Assembly (NCBI GenBank): GCA_024114885.1
Contig: CP099419.1
Coordinates: 372,001 to 436,000, forward strand
DNA length: 64,000 nt
Source of the DNA: Septoria linicola
Taxonomy: Eukaryota > Ascomycota > Dothideomycetes > Mycosphaerellales > Mycosphaerellaceae
Direction: 5' to 3'
Shown here: positions 1-12,451 of the stretch, in pieces
Layout of the letters: every line of letters begins with the position of its first letter
How positions within the stretch are numbered: position 1 is the first letter of the stretch
Notes under the pieces: model-generated
What the model was told of the DNA's origin: nothing
Databases searched by the model: none
The model's input: the letters and a program-made list of their open reading frames with translations, nothing else
Made by a program: the position numbers and the translations under genes

Positions 1-2120
1 ACATGCAAGAAGTTGGTCTGAAGAGTGCCCACGATACTCTCGAGCTCAGTAAACAGGGAGGCCTGATCTCTTGGCGAAGAGATATCTGCAGCCGTTCCGA
101 TTTTCGGTAAGCACACCTTGAGGAAGAGGGAGCACCGTTGGCCAAGCTGCAGATCTTTGACAGCCTTTTCTCCTATGACTTCCGCAATATGAGAACCGTC
201 CATGGCTTTGTAGCATATCCGTAGGCTTGTGATTTTACTCAACGGACAAGCCTGTCTCAGATCTCGCAACATGTTGTCCAAGCTTGAAGTACATAGGTCT
301 CCAGGATACCGCACGTCGAACGACCACGACGCTGATTTGTGACTTGCTACTGCAGGACTTTGTGGATGAAGGCCAATGTTGAACAGGTGAGCAGGCCAGG
401 TTGTGGATTGCTCAACTGCTTGCGCCAAGGGAGCTGGACTGCTCGATAGAATGATGCCATGCGCGGAATCCTGACGCAGCCCTTGAGCAGCGAGCTCTGT
501 CAACGCCGTTTGTATAGGTTGATGCGAGCTGGCTCCCAGAGGGCGATCTTGTACAGTGCAGGGGGCCAGACCGAGCCTTGCTAGTATAACAGAGGGCTCC
601 GGGGACTGCATTGAATGAACCTGAGCGCAAGCGCAGCTTATTGTTGAGGAATCGACCTGGTGGGAGAAAGCCAGAAGCACCGACACACGGTCGGCTGGTG
701 CATCAAGGCGAGAACAAAGCTCGACCATACAGTGCTTGACTTCCTCAGCGTACTCTACCAGGGTCGCTTGACATATGATGATAACCACATCTAAAGGCCG
801 CCTGCTGGGCACTTCAGGTCGTGTCCCGAAGCCGGTCGGAGCCGCAATGATGCGAGTGCGCACAACAGCTTCAACGGCAACCCAGACGTCCTTAGATATG
901 CCGACGTCAACAGCATCTCTGTCAATTGAGATCTTCATATCGATGTATGGCAGACATGCTTGGAAAGGGTTGGACCCCGGTGGTGTGTAGCGAGCAGAAG
1001 CTCTGTGGTTTGCTCTCGGCGTGCGTTCATATGGGGAACCCATGGTCAATCCAGGTGACAACAAGTCTGTCGAAGCTGTCCTAGGGCCGTCACCGAAGCA
1101 GGACGGGGGCGTGAGTGTGATCCCAGTTCCCATGAGCTCGTCAGTAGCGATGCTGGACTCCGTGCAAGAGCGCTGTGGAGTCGCCGACAGGTTTCCTGGA
1201 TCGGGCTCACTATCGATGCTGTCTCTGCTGATGCCAAAGCCTTGCAGCCGTGGTTGCCCTTCAGAACTGGACTTGCGCTTCGCAGATACTCTTCGCACCA
1301 GACGGTTTTCCTTTTCCGTTTGGCCCGTTCCATGCGAGCTTCGTGATCTTTGAATAATGCCTTCCTTGACACGAGAGAGGACGCGTCGGCTGACAGATTT
1401 GTGTCGCATGATCTTACTTGGTGTCTGTAGTGGCGGAGGAGCTGATACCGACGCACTCGCGTCTCCTATCCCGCTCGACAGCAGTGTTGATCCTGTCAGG
1501 TCATTGTCAGGATGAAGACCACTGCTCTCAACACCATCGCCTCGGCTGCTCACGGTCGTTGCCCTCGCGAAGCTGAGACTCGGTGGCACTGCATGATTGC
1601 CAAGGTTATGTGTCGATCCGTGCATACACGGTGCTGGCACTTCACCATATATGCTAGCCTGCTTGAGGTTCTCTCGTGTTTTGCGGACTTTTAGAGGTGA
1701 ATCGGTCTTGCGACATGCTGAGTGGTCCCTTTGTCTAGCTAGCGACGGCTTGCTATTCGGAGACAAGAGTGCGAACGGAGGCGATTTGTAAGCAGTATGC
1801 TGCCATGGACGGATCCCGAGCGTTGCAGGTATATTACCAGGAGGTGTGGATCTATCGTCAATAATGTGCGAGTGTTCAATGTTCTTGGGCGGCAGATTCT
1901 GTCGAGAAGTTCAGTTTGGCGGTCGGTAGGAAGTCTCGGCAGCCCTCACCTCCTTATTCGCCATACTAGCTCGATGCTGATGATCTCAGTCGGCACTCAC
2001 CAGTTGGTCGTGGAAGGTGATTGTTTGTTTGCATTCACGTCCTGGATGTTTGCTGAAGTTGTGACTAGACAGTGTCGACCAAGATAGGGCAACTGCTCTG
2101 TAATATTTGCCGCTGAGCAT
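1..2120 (-). CDS. vWA-like domain protein, 3' end outside window
   Basis: A long minus-strand frame stays open from 1898 to the left edge, so at least 670 residues are present and the C-terminus is missing. I place the start at ATG 2120: a 40-codon first exon ends at 2001 on a GTGAGT donor, a 102-nt intron (2000-1899) ends in CTCGACAG, and the second exon continues in phase 0. The first 300 or so residues are low-complexity, Ser/Pro/Arg-rich. Near 960-400 a fold resembling a von Willebrand A domain follows: an acidic beta strand (MKISIDRDAVDVGISKDVWV), a hydrophobic strand (LDVVIIICQAT), a helix, and later AHGIILSSSP. The metal-binding DxSxS of true MIDAS sites is not visible (CQATL at that place), so ligand binding by metal is doubtful. 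It starts 75 bp after the upstream gene stops. Family assignment is by fold pattern only; function unknown. Confidence 0.6.
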
Positions 2121-2195
2121 ACTGCAGGCGCTGCTCGAGACCGCATCTTTTACACGGCAGGTGCGTCCAGTCTCGTGCCTCGTGCTTGCCGTGTT

Positions 2196-3264
2196 CTATG
2201 CATGTTGTTGAACTGGTGAAATCTGGCTGATTGTCTCTGCGTCCATCTTCAGAAAGCTGATCTGTAGGCTGATTAGTAGATTGCTTGTTGGTTTCCGCGT
2301 AAGTACTCACCACATCTTTGTTGTCACCACCAAACAGGACTGATTCTGACAATGTGCTTTGCACGCTTCTACGAACGCGATCTTCCCATACGCCTTGCCA
2401 ATTCCACTCTCCTGGCCGCCGTGCTCCTCCAGGCTGCTGCCGTGGGGAGAGACTTCGCTGCTGAGCGTCATCAGCTGGGCGGGCACCACTCGTAGCTCTG
2501 CTCGCAATCTTGGAGCGAAAGCTTTGCCATGCGTGCCATGCGCCGGCATTAGCTGCTGCAGTCAGTGGTAAAGAGTCCAACACATCTTCAGTGTCGAAGA
2601 CTATGCGCAAGTACTGTAGAAGCTCTACCACGTGAGGCAATCGCTTGTGCTTGACTGCATTCACATCACTGCTCTCAGCCTCGACATCAGCTTCATCTTG
2701 AGCGTCCGATGCGTCTTGCGGACTTCGAGCTTCGCTCGGGCTGATTTGCACTTCCGCAGACTCGAACCATTCGGGAAAGCCATGACGAAGACTGAGGCCG
2801 CCTGGTGGCAAGCGCTGCTCATCTACGGCGCTTTGTGTATCGGCGCCAGCATCCCTGGTAGAGTATGTGAAGGTTGTGAGCGGTGTTACAAGTGGATGAA
2901 AGAGGTCACTCTGGAACACGACTACTGGCGGCCGCTTCGGGTAGTCGTCTGGGAAATCTATGTGAAATCGCAGGATGGCATTGGCGTATGGTCCTGTGGC
3001 TCGAACGTGAGCACCGCAGCCTCTCACACGAGAACTCTACGCGAGAGGCTGCCTTCTCACCTTTGCGAACGAAGAGCACGCCCGTCCACAGCAGTGGCTC
3101 TTCGGGAACTGGTGCCACGTAGATGCCTTTCGGGCAGGCGTGCTTCACGGTACCGCTGGTCCAACATTATTGTTAGCTGACAAGACTCCCGATTCATGGA
3201 CAGGTGCATCGTACAAGTCCACGCAGAGCTTCTGGCGCGTCAGGGCGGACGACATGAGTGACAT
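2196..3264 (-). CDS. E2-variant (UBC-like) protein, FTS/AKTIP type
   Basis: Four exons: 3264-3215, 3155-3061, 2993-2311 and 2261-2196, with introns of 59, 67 and 49 nt carrying GT-AG ends (GTACGA, GTGAGA, GTGAGT) and branch sequences such as CTAAC. All phases fit, giving 297 residues; ATG 3255 is an alternative start. The first 100 residues are an E2 fold: HACPKGIYV, LLWTGVLFVRKGPY, LRFHIDFPDDYPKRPP, then FHPLVTPLTTFTY where active E2s have HPN and the catalytic cysteine. No cysteine follows, so this should be a non-catalytic variant. The layout resembles fungal FTS/AKTIP-like proteins, which with Hook and FHIP link early endosomes to dynein (established for Aspergillus FtsA); that role is inferred. 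A hydrophilic acidic middle part separates the fold from a C-terminal helix region ending ISFLKMDAET. Confidence 0.75.
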
Positions 3265-6057
3265 GATGAATGCTGTTAATGATGATCGGTGATTGCTCAG
3301 ATTCAGAACCGAGATGTCCGTCAGAATTTAGTTTCGCGGCATTGGTGCGACGCAAGGACAAAGAGCTGCATGTCTCGATGGTTCCTTCTACAACAGCGGA
3401 CGGTCACCGAACAGCAGATCGATTTCGTGCTGACACAGTCGAATATTGTGCGACGCCGTTCGTATTGCTACACCTCCCTGCTGATGCCCTTGTGTCGCAA
3501 TCTCCAGAGCGGGCCGCCGTACGACTCAGATTTGATGACTTGCGACGTCAGCGCCTAAGTTACATGATGCGACGACGCCGATTCGTCGAAGGCCACCTCA
3601 CACCGCTTCACGTTGCTATAGATTTTGACACCCGAAGGATTGTGATCATGTGTGCGAGTGCAACCAGTAATCTGATCAATCGCGTTTTGCCCCTCCCGAA
3701 AGCGCTCAGGAAGCGGGTCGGAATTCTGTGATGACCAAGAGTGCAAGGAATACCGGATAGCTGACCGAACGAACGAACGATATGGAATTCATCCCACCCA
3801 GGCCTGCCGAGGCCGGCTTCAATTTTCCAAGATGTGCGCTGGCAAGAGTCACCTCTCGACGCAACGTTGCTGGCAGCGAGGCGTGCTTCTGACACACGAT
3901 GCGCAGTGTTCCGAAGCAAGATCTGCGTGAGGGGAGCACAAATGCGCAAAATTGACTGATCGCATGACAGACACGCGAAGTTATGTCCTTCGGCGATGCT
4001 ATCAATTGTGCGTCTAGTGTGACATCAGCCGTACAGATTGATTTCCGCAATCCTGGTCATCTGCAAGGTCTGACGGCCGGCGCATCTGCATCGAAGACGG
4101 CGAGCTCCCACAACCATTTACGTGGTACCACTGATGCACTTCCACAAGCGCTCGCAATGATGGTCGACCTGCTACCACCTGCAAAACCCAAATGGTGACC
4201 TACATGAGTCTGCAATGACGTCCGGTGCTTGTCCAGGCCTGCCAAACATGCCTCAAACGCTGTCTTGTTCCGCACCAGCGATTCATCATGTGAGATCAGG
4301 AGAAGCTTTGAAAACCAGGCGCGCGGCTATCCACCAATCATCACGCTGTACCTGAATTTCACGGCTCTCGTCGATTGACGCTAGCATTAGGCTCGTCGGC
4401 TCTCCTTCGCGTGGCGCTGTCTGCCTTCCCTTGCTTTAGCTAGACTCATGGGCAAAGCATCAGCATGAGTGATCCAAGAGCCGAGTCGTGTAGGTTGTGT
4501 GCCGAAGACGCGGTAGAAGGCCCGCAAAGTCCCCATGTCGTCTGCTGTGACAGGCAGATTTACGGTCGTCAGACAGGCCCGTGGCGTTTGCTGCTGGCCA
4601 CTTCGGCTGCTGCTGCACGATGCATCGAAGTTTGTGCGATGTAGTGATCAGATTTGCTGCAATGGAGCTAGGCTCTTCGGGACCTGAGCCCATGAAGCCG
4701 GTATGGTAGCAGCTAAACACGACTAGTCGACTTGCCGACTCATCCTTTCACGACACAGAGCAAACCTTCTTTCCCGGACTCCTCTCACCCTTGTTGCGCC
4801 TTTCCCTTCCCAGGCGGTTCGAGAATTTCACCGCCATTTTATGCTTTGGAAGCTGGGCGTCTGCCGTCCTCTGCACTGTGTCGTGACCATGATTTGACTC
4901 GCCCCGGTCGCACACCACGCCGTCCCACGGCTTGGGTAGCAATATTTGCAGCCATCGAGCGTGCCAGCGAGCCAGCGCGGTGCTTGCGTGCGTGTCGCAC
5001 TGCAAAGAGGCGGTCGCTCGTGGTCGACAGCAGTGCCTGGCTGCGCTGGCACGCTGCCATTTGCTCGGCCAACACCGCATTATGCAGACTGCGCTTGTTT
5101 CAGACTCAAAAACAGAGGTCGCTGTCATGCACCCAGCAAGCGCGCTGCACATCCTAGTGCATAAGGCTGAGTAGCAGCATGTCGTCGTGAGGGCAGACCG
5201 CGCGGTGGCAGCAGCACCGCAAGGCACCGCATCTTTTTCTACGACGATTGATGAGCGCCCGAGTACGAAACGTTAGAGCATCACACACTTCTGCACGCCA
5301 CTTCGCCTCGCTGCAGCCGGTACGCTGACTGCCGGACGTTCTGCAGTGGAAGTCCTCGCCTCTTCCGTCTTCCCCGGTCACAAGTGAGCGAATGACGAGC
5401 CACGGTTGGCCTTACCAGAGCCCCGGATCCGGTACAAGATCCAGCTGCAGCACTAGTCGGCCAGGAGACCTTGTCGCGGCGGGCATCACAAGATCGCCGT
5501 GGAAGCCCATCCGTGATGACATGCCTGGAGCAACTCGCATGCAACTTTCGCTGCTGCGGCTCTCGCTGCCATTATCTGACCATGGCACCCACGCGCCGTC
5601 ACTCCCGGGGATCTAAAGCGGCTCCCAGAAGGTGCATCCGCTGGCTTTCGCTCTCGTCAGGGGAAGCCCTTGTACCTATGTACCTTGGATCTCGCAAGCT
5701 ATGGATTATGGAAAGCAGCAGTCGCATCGCTCGGGCCTTATCGATTGTCCCAAGTGAAACGGGCCTCTTGTACTTTCTTTCTCGCACGCTTGCCTGCAGG
5801 CAATCCAATTCTCCCTTTTATTGCTACTGTCTTGTACAACGAAGACGCCGTCCCGCACTTGCGTTACCGGTCCACTACTCTACTTGATGCTGCGGCTCCT
5901 GAGAACTCATCATTCACCGAATGTTTCTTGACCGCTTCCGCCACGACACCTAACATATACCGCCTTGCGCCTTCCACATCGCTCTTCCTCTTGCGCTTGG
6001 CACAACCTGTTACCTCCTTCCTCGCCAACGGCACTCGACGTGCACACCCTAGTCACC
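3265..6057. other. Non-coding stretch between divergent genes
   Basis: About 2.8 kb separates the start of the E2-variant gene from the MFS transporter start, so it should hold both promoters. Short open frames occur on both strands (for example 3270-3731 and 4748-5227), but none shows a recognisable domain, intron logic or biased composition, and opposite-strand frames overlap each other. The last 400 bases before 6058 are rich in pyrimidine runs (CTTCC, CTCTTCC), as is common in fungal 5' leaders. I see no RNA gene or repeat here. Confidence 0.5.
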
Positions 6058-7975
6058 ATGTCACACTCCGCCTACCGCAGTCAGCAGCAGGACTCCAAGG
6101 CCTTTCCTTTCCGACAACTGTTTGTCCTGGGTACGTATGCATATGATCGATGTATCATTCTCACATGCACACAGACAGGGCTGACTGTTTCCAGGACTAT
6201 GTCGGATATGCGAGCCAATCGCGTTCATGTCCATCTTCCCTTATATCTACTACATGATCGAGTCCTTCGACATCACCAATGACCACAACCGAATCGCTCT
6301 CTACGCTGGCCTTGTTACATCCGTCTTTGCCGCCGCAGAATGTGTGGGTGCTGGATTCTGGGGTAATCTGAGCGATCGACTCGGACGCAAACCAATCCTC
6401 CTCACTGGCCTGGCCGGCACAGGTATCAGCATGCTCATGTTCGGATTTGCACCAAACCTCCCTGTGGCTTTGCTTGCACGAGCCGTGGGTGGAGCGTTGA
6501 ATGGCAACATTGGTGTTTTGCAGACGACTGTCAATGAGGTCGTCAAAGTCGAAGCGCATCAAGCACGCGCTTACGCTATCATGCCAACAGTGTGGTGCAT
6601 GGGTGCTTTCGTTGGTGCTGGCCTTGGTGGTGCTCTGGCCGACCCTGTCCGCAACTACCCAGACATGTTCAGCGAGGGCACGATCTTTGCCAAGTTCCCA
6701 TACCTGCTCACAAACTTGGTCTGCACTGGAGTCGTCGTTTTCAGCATGGTCGTCGGAATCTTGTTCTTGGAGGAGACACACGAAGATTTGAAGGATCGCA
6801 GAGACGTTGGATTGGAGATCGGCAACTGGATAATCGCGAAGTTTCAGCGCAAGCCAGTAGAATGGATCTCGAGTCGCAAGGGAGACATGTCAGAAGAGAC
6901 GATGATGCTGATCGAAGATCTGCCACCACCAGACTACCGAAGCACAGCAGCGTCCCCAGAACTCCCACCCGCGTACAGATCGATCGATGGCTCGCCTCGC
7001 AGTTCTCTAAACAACGACACACTGGACCTTCAGCGGGACGTTGAAGAAGCACTCGCCCTTGAAGCAGAAGAGCAGAAGACAAAATCTGCAGTTGCCAACG
7101 CATTCACGAAACAGGTGATCTTGAACATCACTGGATACGGCATCCTAGCCTAGTGAGTTATCACAGACCACTGATCCGAAGAATACGGTGCTAACTTGCA
7201 AAACAGCCACACGATCTCTGCCGAGCAGCTTCTCCCAGTCCTGCTCAGTATGCCCAGATCCGACACCCCGCCACAATTGCCTTTCAAATTCACTGGCGGT
7301 TTCGCACTATCCACAAAGTCTATTGGAGGCATTCTTTCAGTGCAAGGCATTATCCAGATGATTGCCACCATCATCATCTTCCCGATCGTCAACCGCAAAC
7401 TCGGCAGTCTCTGGACCTACCGAATGGTCGTCATGTCATACCCGTTCCTCTACCTCGTGGTCCCATACATTTCCCTGGCCCCAGAGTCACTCAAGCTCCC
7501 ACTTGTGTACGCAGCTCTTGTCTGGAAGGTGACAGCACAAGCTTTCGCCTTCCCTTCGAGTAGCATCATGCTTGCCAATTCAGCACCCTCCGGCAAAGTA
7601 CTTGGCTCGCTGAACGGTGCGGCAGCCTCAGCTGCGAGTGCCTGCCGAGCATTTGGCCCCACGGTATCTGGTCTGCTTCAATCGGCGGGTCTGTCAATGG
7701 GCACTCTCGGTCTGCCGTGGTGGGTCAATGTTCTGGTTGCTGCCATTGGCACCACGATCAGCATGTTCATGGTCGAGGAGAAGCGACGCACATTTGAGTC
7801 TGAAAAGGAAATACCCGAACCGCTACCAACTGCTTCAGATATCGCTGGTGCCGCTGAATATGGATCGGGCATGGCTGTCGCCGAAGACGAAAACCCACCA
7901 AGCTCGCCACTCCTGACACGATTCTCCCTCGACATTCGAAGAAGCAACCACACCCGCTCCGACAGTAAGACATAG
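6058..7975 (+). CDS. MFS transporter (ZIFL/YCR023C-like)
   Basis: Three exons, 6058-6130, 6195-7152 and 7207-7975, joined over introns of 64 nt (GTACGT...CCAG) and 54 nt (GTGAGT, CTAAC branch, ACAG), give 599 residues. The start ATG is preceded by CACC. The protein shows the major facilitator plan: TM1 with CRICEPIAFMSIFPY, motif A GNLSDRLGRK after TM2 (about residues 81-90), a long hydrophilic central loop (about 215-310, with phosphorylatable Ser/Pro stretches), then six more helices in the third exon and an acidic cytosolic tail. The Cys-containing first helix is typical of the ZIFL / yeast YCR023C group of plasma- or vacuolar-membrane transporters. The substrate cannot be read from the sequence. 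No biosynthetic cluster surrounds it, so a housekeeping or detoxification role is as likely as secondary-metabolite export. Confidence 0.88.
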
Positions 7976-8814
7976 GCACGATGCCTTGATTGGTGCACAG
8001 ACGACACGGTTTACGCAGCTCTGCTTTGTTTATACACGACATACTGGGAGGTTTTCTGAGCGATATTTGATATACCTACATCGGGCATTGATACAGGCGC
8101 TTGACAGATGCACACCGACTCGCGTTGGATTGGACATGGTGTTATTTGGATTGACATTGGACTTTTTGGGAGGCTTTTTGGGCGGACACAGCATTGGAAC
8201 AGGCGCTCTATGATACCCTTGGAAGTAGACAGCTCCACAGAGAGAGCTTTTTCGCGAGTGAGCGATCGGCAGGAACCAGCAGACGATGTTGCAGAGACAT
8301 CATAGCATAATCTCTGACAAATGCTTATGAGCATAATGCATACACATATCCACACACTCTAGCTTCTACATTTTCCAGCTCAATTCGTCGAAGACGAAAG
8401 TGATCGACAATTTTGGCGGATGCCCAGACCTGTCAACATCCGGCACATGATGATGCTGCGAATGAGTACATCTTCAACCCGACATCACTTTGCCCAGGCT
8501 CTTTCGGACCATCTTAGCCGATAGCTTGCTACAGATTCCATGGAATGCAACAAGCGCGGCACTCTGACGCCAGCCCTTGGCCCGGTTCGCGGGAAAGACG
8601 TTGGATCGCATCCCGGGTTCTCCAAGCCTGCCTGCCAGCCTGCATCCTGCAGACAGGATTTTCAGAGCAGCAGCCTCCACCAAATAAACTTTCTTGACAG
8701 TCTCAGATCTATCGCATCCCGCATATATGAGATGCGATCTGCGACCCAGATATCGTCAAAAAGTGGCTGCCATACATCTATCAGGATCTGGATCTCAAAT
8801 CTGGGATCATCTCA
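7976..8814. other. Convergent intergenic region, no gene seen
   Basis: About 840 bases lie between the ends of the plus-strand transporter and the minus-strand Zn2Cys6 regulator, so the stretch should contain both 3' untranslated regions and terminators. Open frames here are short and mutually overlapping. No repeat or RNA gene was recognised. Confidence 0.5.
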
Positions 8815-11800
8815 TCAGTACGCATTATTGTTCCCACCGGAACCGAAGAAGAACGCATCGAAAACTTCTCCCGACGCTTCAAAGGCCCCACTGCCATCGA
8901 ATCCACCTCCGCCGTTGGCACCATTGCCAAACCCAAGGTCCGTGCCATCGCTTGCATGGCCCCAGAAGTTGGCGCTGGGATCCACCCCTGGGAATTCGCT
9001 GAGGAAGTCCAGGTTATCGAAGGAGAAATCTGGTTCTGAGCTTGGCCGCGGGGCTGGCTCCGTGAAAGAACGGTATGTTTGCTGCTGCTGCTGATTGACA
9101 GCTTGGAAAGCTGCACTGCTGGATGGACTCGCTTGCGGGAAGGGCTGCAGTTGTGAAGAAGAAGACTGGTTCGCGGCTTCGTTGGAGCTGCGTGGGCTGG
9201 CATTGGTCGGCAGCTGCGGAGAGACTGAAGGCTGCTTCGGGATGTGTCGCAAGAATCCTTGCAGCTTGGGTTGATGATGCAGTGGCCGGCTCGCAATCTC
9301 TTCTTCCGAGAAGAGGTCCTTCAGATTCATGTCGAATTTAGGAAGCTGGCGACGACTTGCATGTGGAGTTCGCGCTTCTTGCTTCACTCGAGAAGATTCT
9401 GGATTTTCAGCAAAATATCCTTCAGGATTGTTCAGCGGCTGCGTGCCCAAGGTGGAACGATTGCCAAAACCGGTAGTGCTCATTACCATCGAGATGGTCG
9501 CCTTGGACATCCGTACGAACGAGTCTCGACACGCCTCTGCCGGAGGACACATTGGAATCAGATCGCTCAAGACGGAAGTGGCAGCTAATACAGTGAAGTC
9601 AACATCATCGATCGTCATCTGTGATCGCACTAGAGTGGAATGCCATATCGCATAGAGGAAGGAAATGCCTGGACGCGTTAGCTGATATGCCATCTAAGCT
9701 TGCAGTGACTCCACCTACCACTCATAAATAGATGATGTGTCGCCAAGAACGTATAGTTGACCAATTTCAGTCTGTGTAGCTGACGGTATATCCTCAACAC
9801 CATCTGACCCGCTTCGGCAACCTTGAGGAAGACCATTTGCTTATCTTCCTCGAGCTCAAAGTTCACATTTCCAGGACTTTGGACATCGTCGCCGGTCGCC
9901 GGACTGAGTTCGCTTGCAAGCTGCTCCGGCACCGAGAGGGATTGCCTATACAGCATAATGACTGCTTGCCAATAGTTGAGTTCCAGGAAAAGCGGGTTGA
10001 AGCCCACTCCAGTATCATACTGTTGCGGCGAGGTCTCCTTCCAATCCGCCAGCCTCCGATCGATATTAGCCCGCCAGTCCCGGAAGGAGTGGAAAGGTCG
10101 AAGGAATGGCGATTCCAACTTGCTTGCAATAAAGTCATTGCCAGCATTAGCGCCCATCCTCCTCGCTTGATCGGCCTGGCGTTGCTGCAGTACCTGGAGG
10201 ATCTCCGATTGGAGCAACCGTAGTCGAATATAGTGGCGTGTCACAAGCTTGTAGCTAGGTCGTTCGACATAATTCGGTGGTTTGAAGAATCCTGCTGGCG
10301 TTATGTATTTGTCGTCGAGCATGCTCGGGAACTCAGTCGTCACGACAGCCTCGTTGACAGATACCGGCCGCCCTACACAGGAGGATACCAGTCTGTCCAG
10401 ATTGAAAACACACCACCAAAGTCTCCTCCGCAGATCTCTGGTCCATTGCTTGCGTCCAAGCCCATCGTTCGAAACGTCGACGTCTGGGTGCGTTGCTCGA
10501 TTATCGAGATCATGGTCAATATCCTCGAAATGAAGACCCAAATCTATGCTCAAACGCACAGCCACACCAATAATGTACCATAACCCAGGCGCCACTGGGC
10601 GTAGCAGTGCTAGGCCGGCGAGCAGTAAGACAGCCTGCAGTTCTTCCAAGCCACCACCCACTCCTTCGCCTGTAGACGCAGATCCTAAGAAGCTGTCCAG
10701 ATGCACGATCGCGGAGCTGTGGTACTCTTCAGGCTGATGCTGATGATTTGCCATTCTCTGTCTCTTCTTGTGTGGTTGTCCGGACTCATCAGCCGAATCC
10801 GCCGCGGCCATGGATTGCTCGACCACTGATGTGTCCACGATAATACCCGATCCAATAGCAAATACAATATTAAGCATGTACAGTTCTCTGGGTGTCCTCT
10901 TCTTAGGCTCTGCAGCATATACTCTGTCGAAAAGTGTCATGAACTCCCCTCGATGAAGCACCGGTATCTGAGGATTTGCATGCTCGAAGTAAAGCTCTGT
11001 CAGTCGTAGACCAAGTTCTCGCTCCGGGAATGGCGCTGGCTTGATGGTAGGTTTCGTATGTAGGCCAAAGAAAGAATCTCTCATAGTCGGACCGGCTGCA
11101 TCAGTTGCGGACAGCTTAATGGGCTTCCCGCCAGCCTTGTCAGAGGGTGTTTGAGGTTGGTGTACGGATCGCTTCACAGCAGCGAAGACGACTCTTGCGA
11201 ATGAAATGCCAGACGTGGTAGATCCGAGTAATCTAGAGTCGCCAGCTCCTTGGACAGACACCATGCCCACATCATTGACAAGCTTCTCCAGCCTTTCGCC
11301 GTCATCCTGCTCACGGAGAGCAGGATCAAGAGTCAATTGTGCTGGCGGAGGCTCGGGAGGCTGTACTATAGGCTGTGATGTTCCATCTTCTAGCACGGGA
11401 AAGGGTACGTTGACACCAGGCTTGATCGTGTCACTAATGGCAAAGTCCTCGCTGGGACGCGGATATGCTATGCCATGAGCTTCAAGCAGAGCTTCCAGAT
11501 TGTTGACTCTCGTTTCCAGATAGTAGACATAGCTGCGAGGGATCTCGCGCTTGCTGACAGGATCGAAGCCAACACATCTTACGTTGGCCTTTTCACAATT
11601 GGTGCATTTGGGGAGCTTCTGATCACAACGGTTCTGTACACATAGCTTAGCTTTGGTCCACCTGTATGTGCTGTATTCGAACCAGCACGCACGAGCGCCA
11701 TCTTGCACGGGCCCACTCTGCCCTGCTGCATCATCCCTCGCTCATTGGGAACGTACCTTGCGATTCCGACATCGATTGCAAGCTGAGACATTGCGGAAGT

Positions 11801-11915
11801 TGGTGGTCGAAGCTCCACCAGCCGTAGTGGGCGATCCAGTCGCATTCGAACCCTCTCCGGGCGTACCTGGCACCTCAGCTTCTCGCTCTCTCTTCTTGCC
11901 CGTGCCAGATGGCAT
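8815..11915 (-). CDS. Zn2Cys6 transcription factor with fungal_trans domain
   Basis: Exons 11915-11757, 11633-9719 and 9668-8815 give 975 residues. The introns are 123 nt (GTACGT...GTACAG) and 50 nt (GTAGGT, GCTAAC branch, CCAG). The first intron cuts the zinc cluster: exon 1 ends CNRCRNRK, exon 2 begins NRCDQKLPKCTNCEKANVRC, giving the canonical C-X2-C-X6-C-X6-C-X2-C-X6-C at residues 46-73. A linker and coiled-coil-like YYLETRVNNLEALLEAHGI follow, as in dimeric Gal4-type factors. The middle homology region runs from about ELYFEHANPQIPVLHRGEF to WWCVFNLDRLVSSCVGRP. The tail is Gln/Ser-rich and then Gly/Phe/Asn-rich, a plausible activation region. This is a nuclear DNA-binding regulator; I cannot assign target genes. 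The divergent neighbour on the left is not obviously related. Confidence 0.9.
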
Positions 11916-12451
11916 GGTCACTGGTCACGGACCGGCTACCGAAAGTCAAGGCTGACAGTTGGTGTCGGAGACGGCCGATAGGGAAGTAATATAGAAGCAA
12001 AGTATCCTTGGTGCCATGCACGACCACAACAAGACAGGGTTACGATGAGCGCATGTGCCTCGGTCCAATGCTTTCTTTGTGTGGCATGGAGTGGGATCTG
12101 CCTGAAAATGCGACGTTCGTTCGTGACTTACCTCATCATAATTGCAAGAGGATTTGTGCAAAAGATAAGAGGCCAGTGAATATCAGGCATCATTTTCTGA
12201 AGTGCCTGAAAAGTACTTCGAGTGTCTTTTGCCGAGTACGATGGGTCTCCATATTGAACGTCACGTTAGAGCTCAATGGAAACCATGAGACAGATGTGGA
12301 AGCATCTCCGAGTGATTGGCTATAACACTGGCAAAGTAACATGAGTATATCTACATAACGCTTGAACGCTTAACACTATGTACATCCGCATAGGGGTATC
12401 TCCAGCACTTCGAAATCACAAACGTATCATGGCTCATATTCGTCCGCGCTC
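11916..12451. other. Intergenic, promoter side of the Zn2Cys6 gene
   Basis: These 536 bases separate the start of the minus-strand regulator from the stop of the minus-strand receptor gene. They should hold the regulator's promoter and the receptor's 3' end. No convincing gene, repeat or RNA was found. Confidence 0.5.

Noticed and set aside
3270..3731. 153-codon plus-strand frame next to the E2-variant start
   Set aside because: No domain, conflicting overlapping frames on both strands and unusual composition; most likely promoter or leader sequence.
8540..9588. Plus-strand frames opposite the end of the first Zn2Cys6 gene
   Set aside because: They overlap the spliced third exon of the regulator and lack any recognisable domain.
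11660..11700. GGTTCGA B-box-like sequence on the minus strand in the Zn2Cys6 intron
   Set aside because: No A box, no acceptor or anticodon stem can be formed around it; the T-arm would have a nine-base loop.
9678..11708. Reading the Zn2Cys6 gene from the upstream end of its largest open frame
   Set aside because: That start lies inside the first intron and would remove the first two zinc-binding cysteines; the spliced start at 11915 restores the full cluster.
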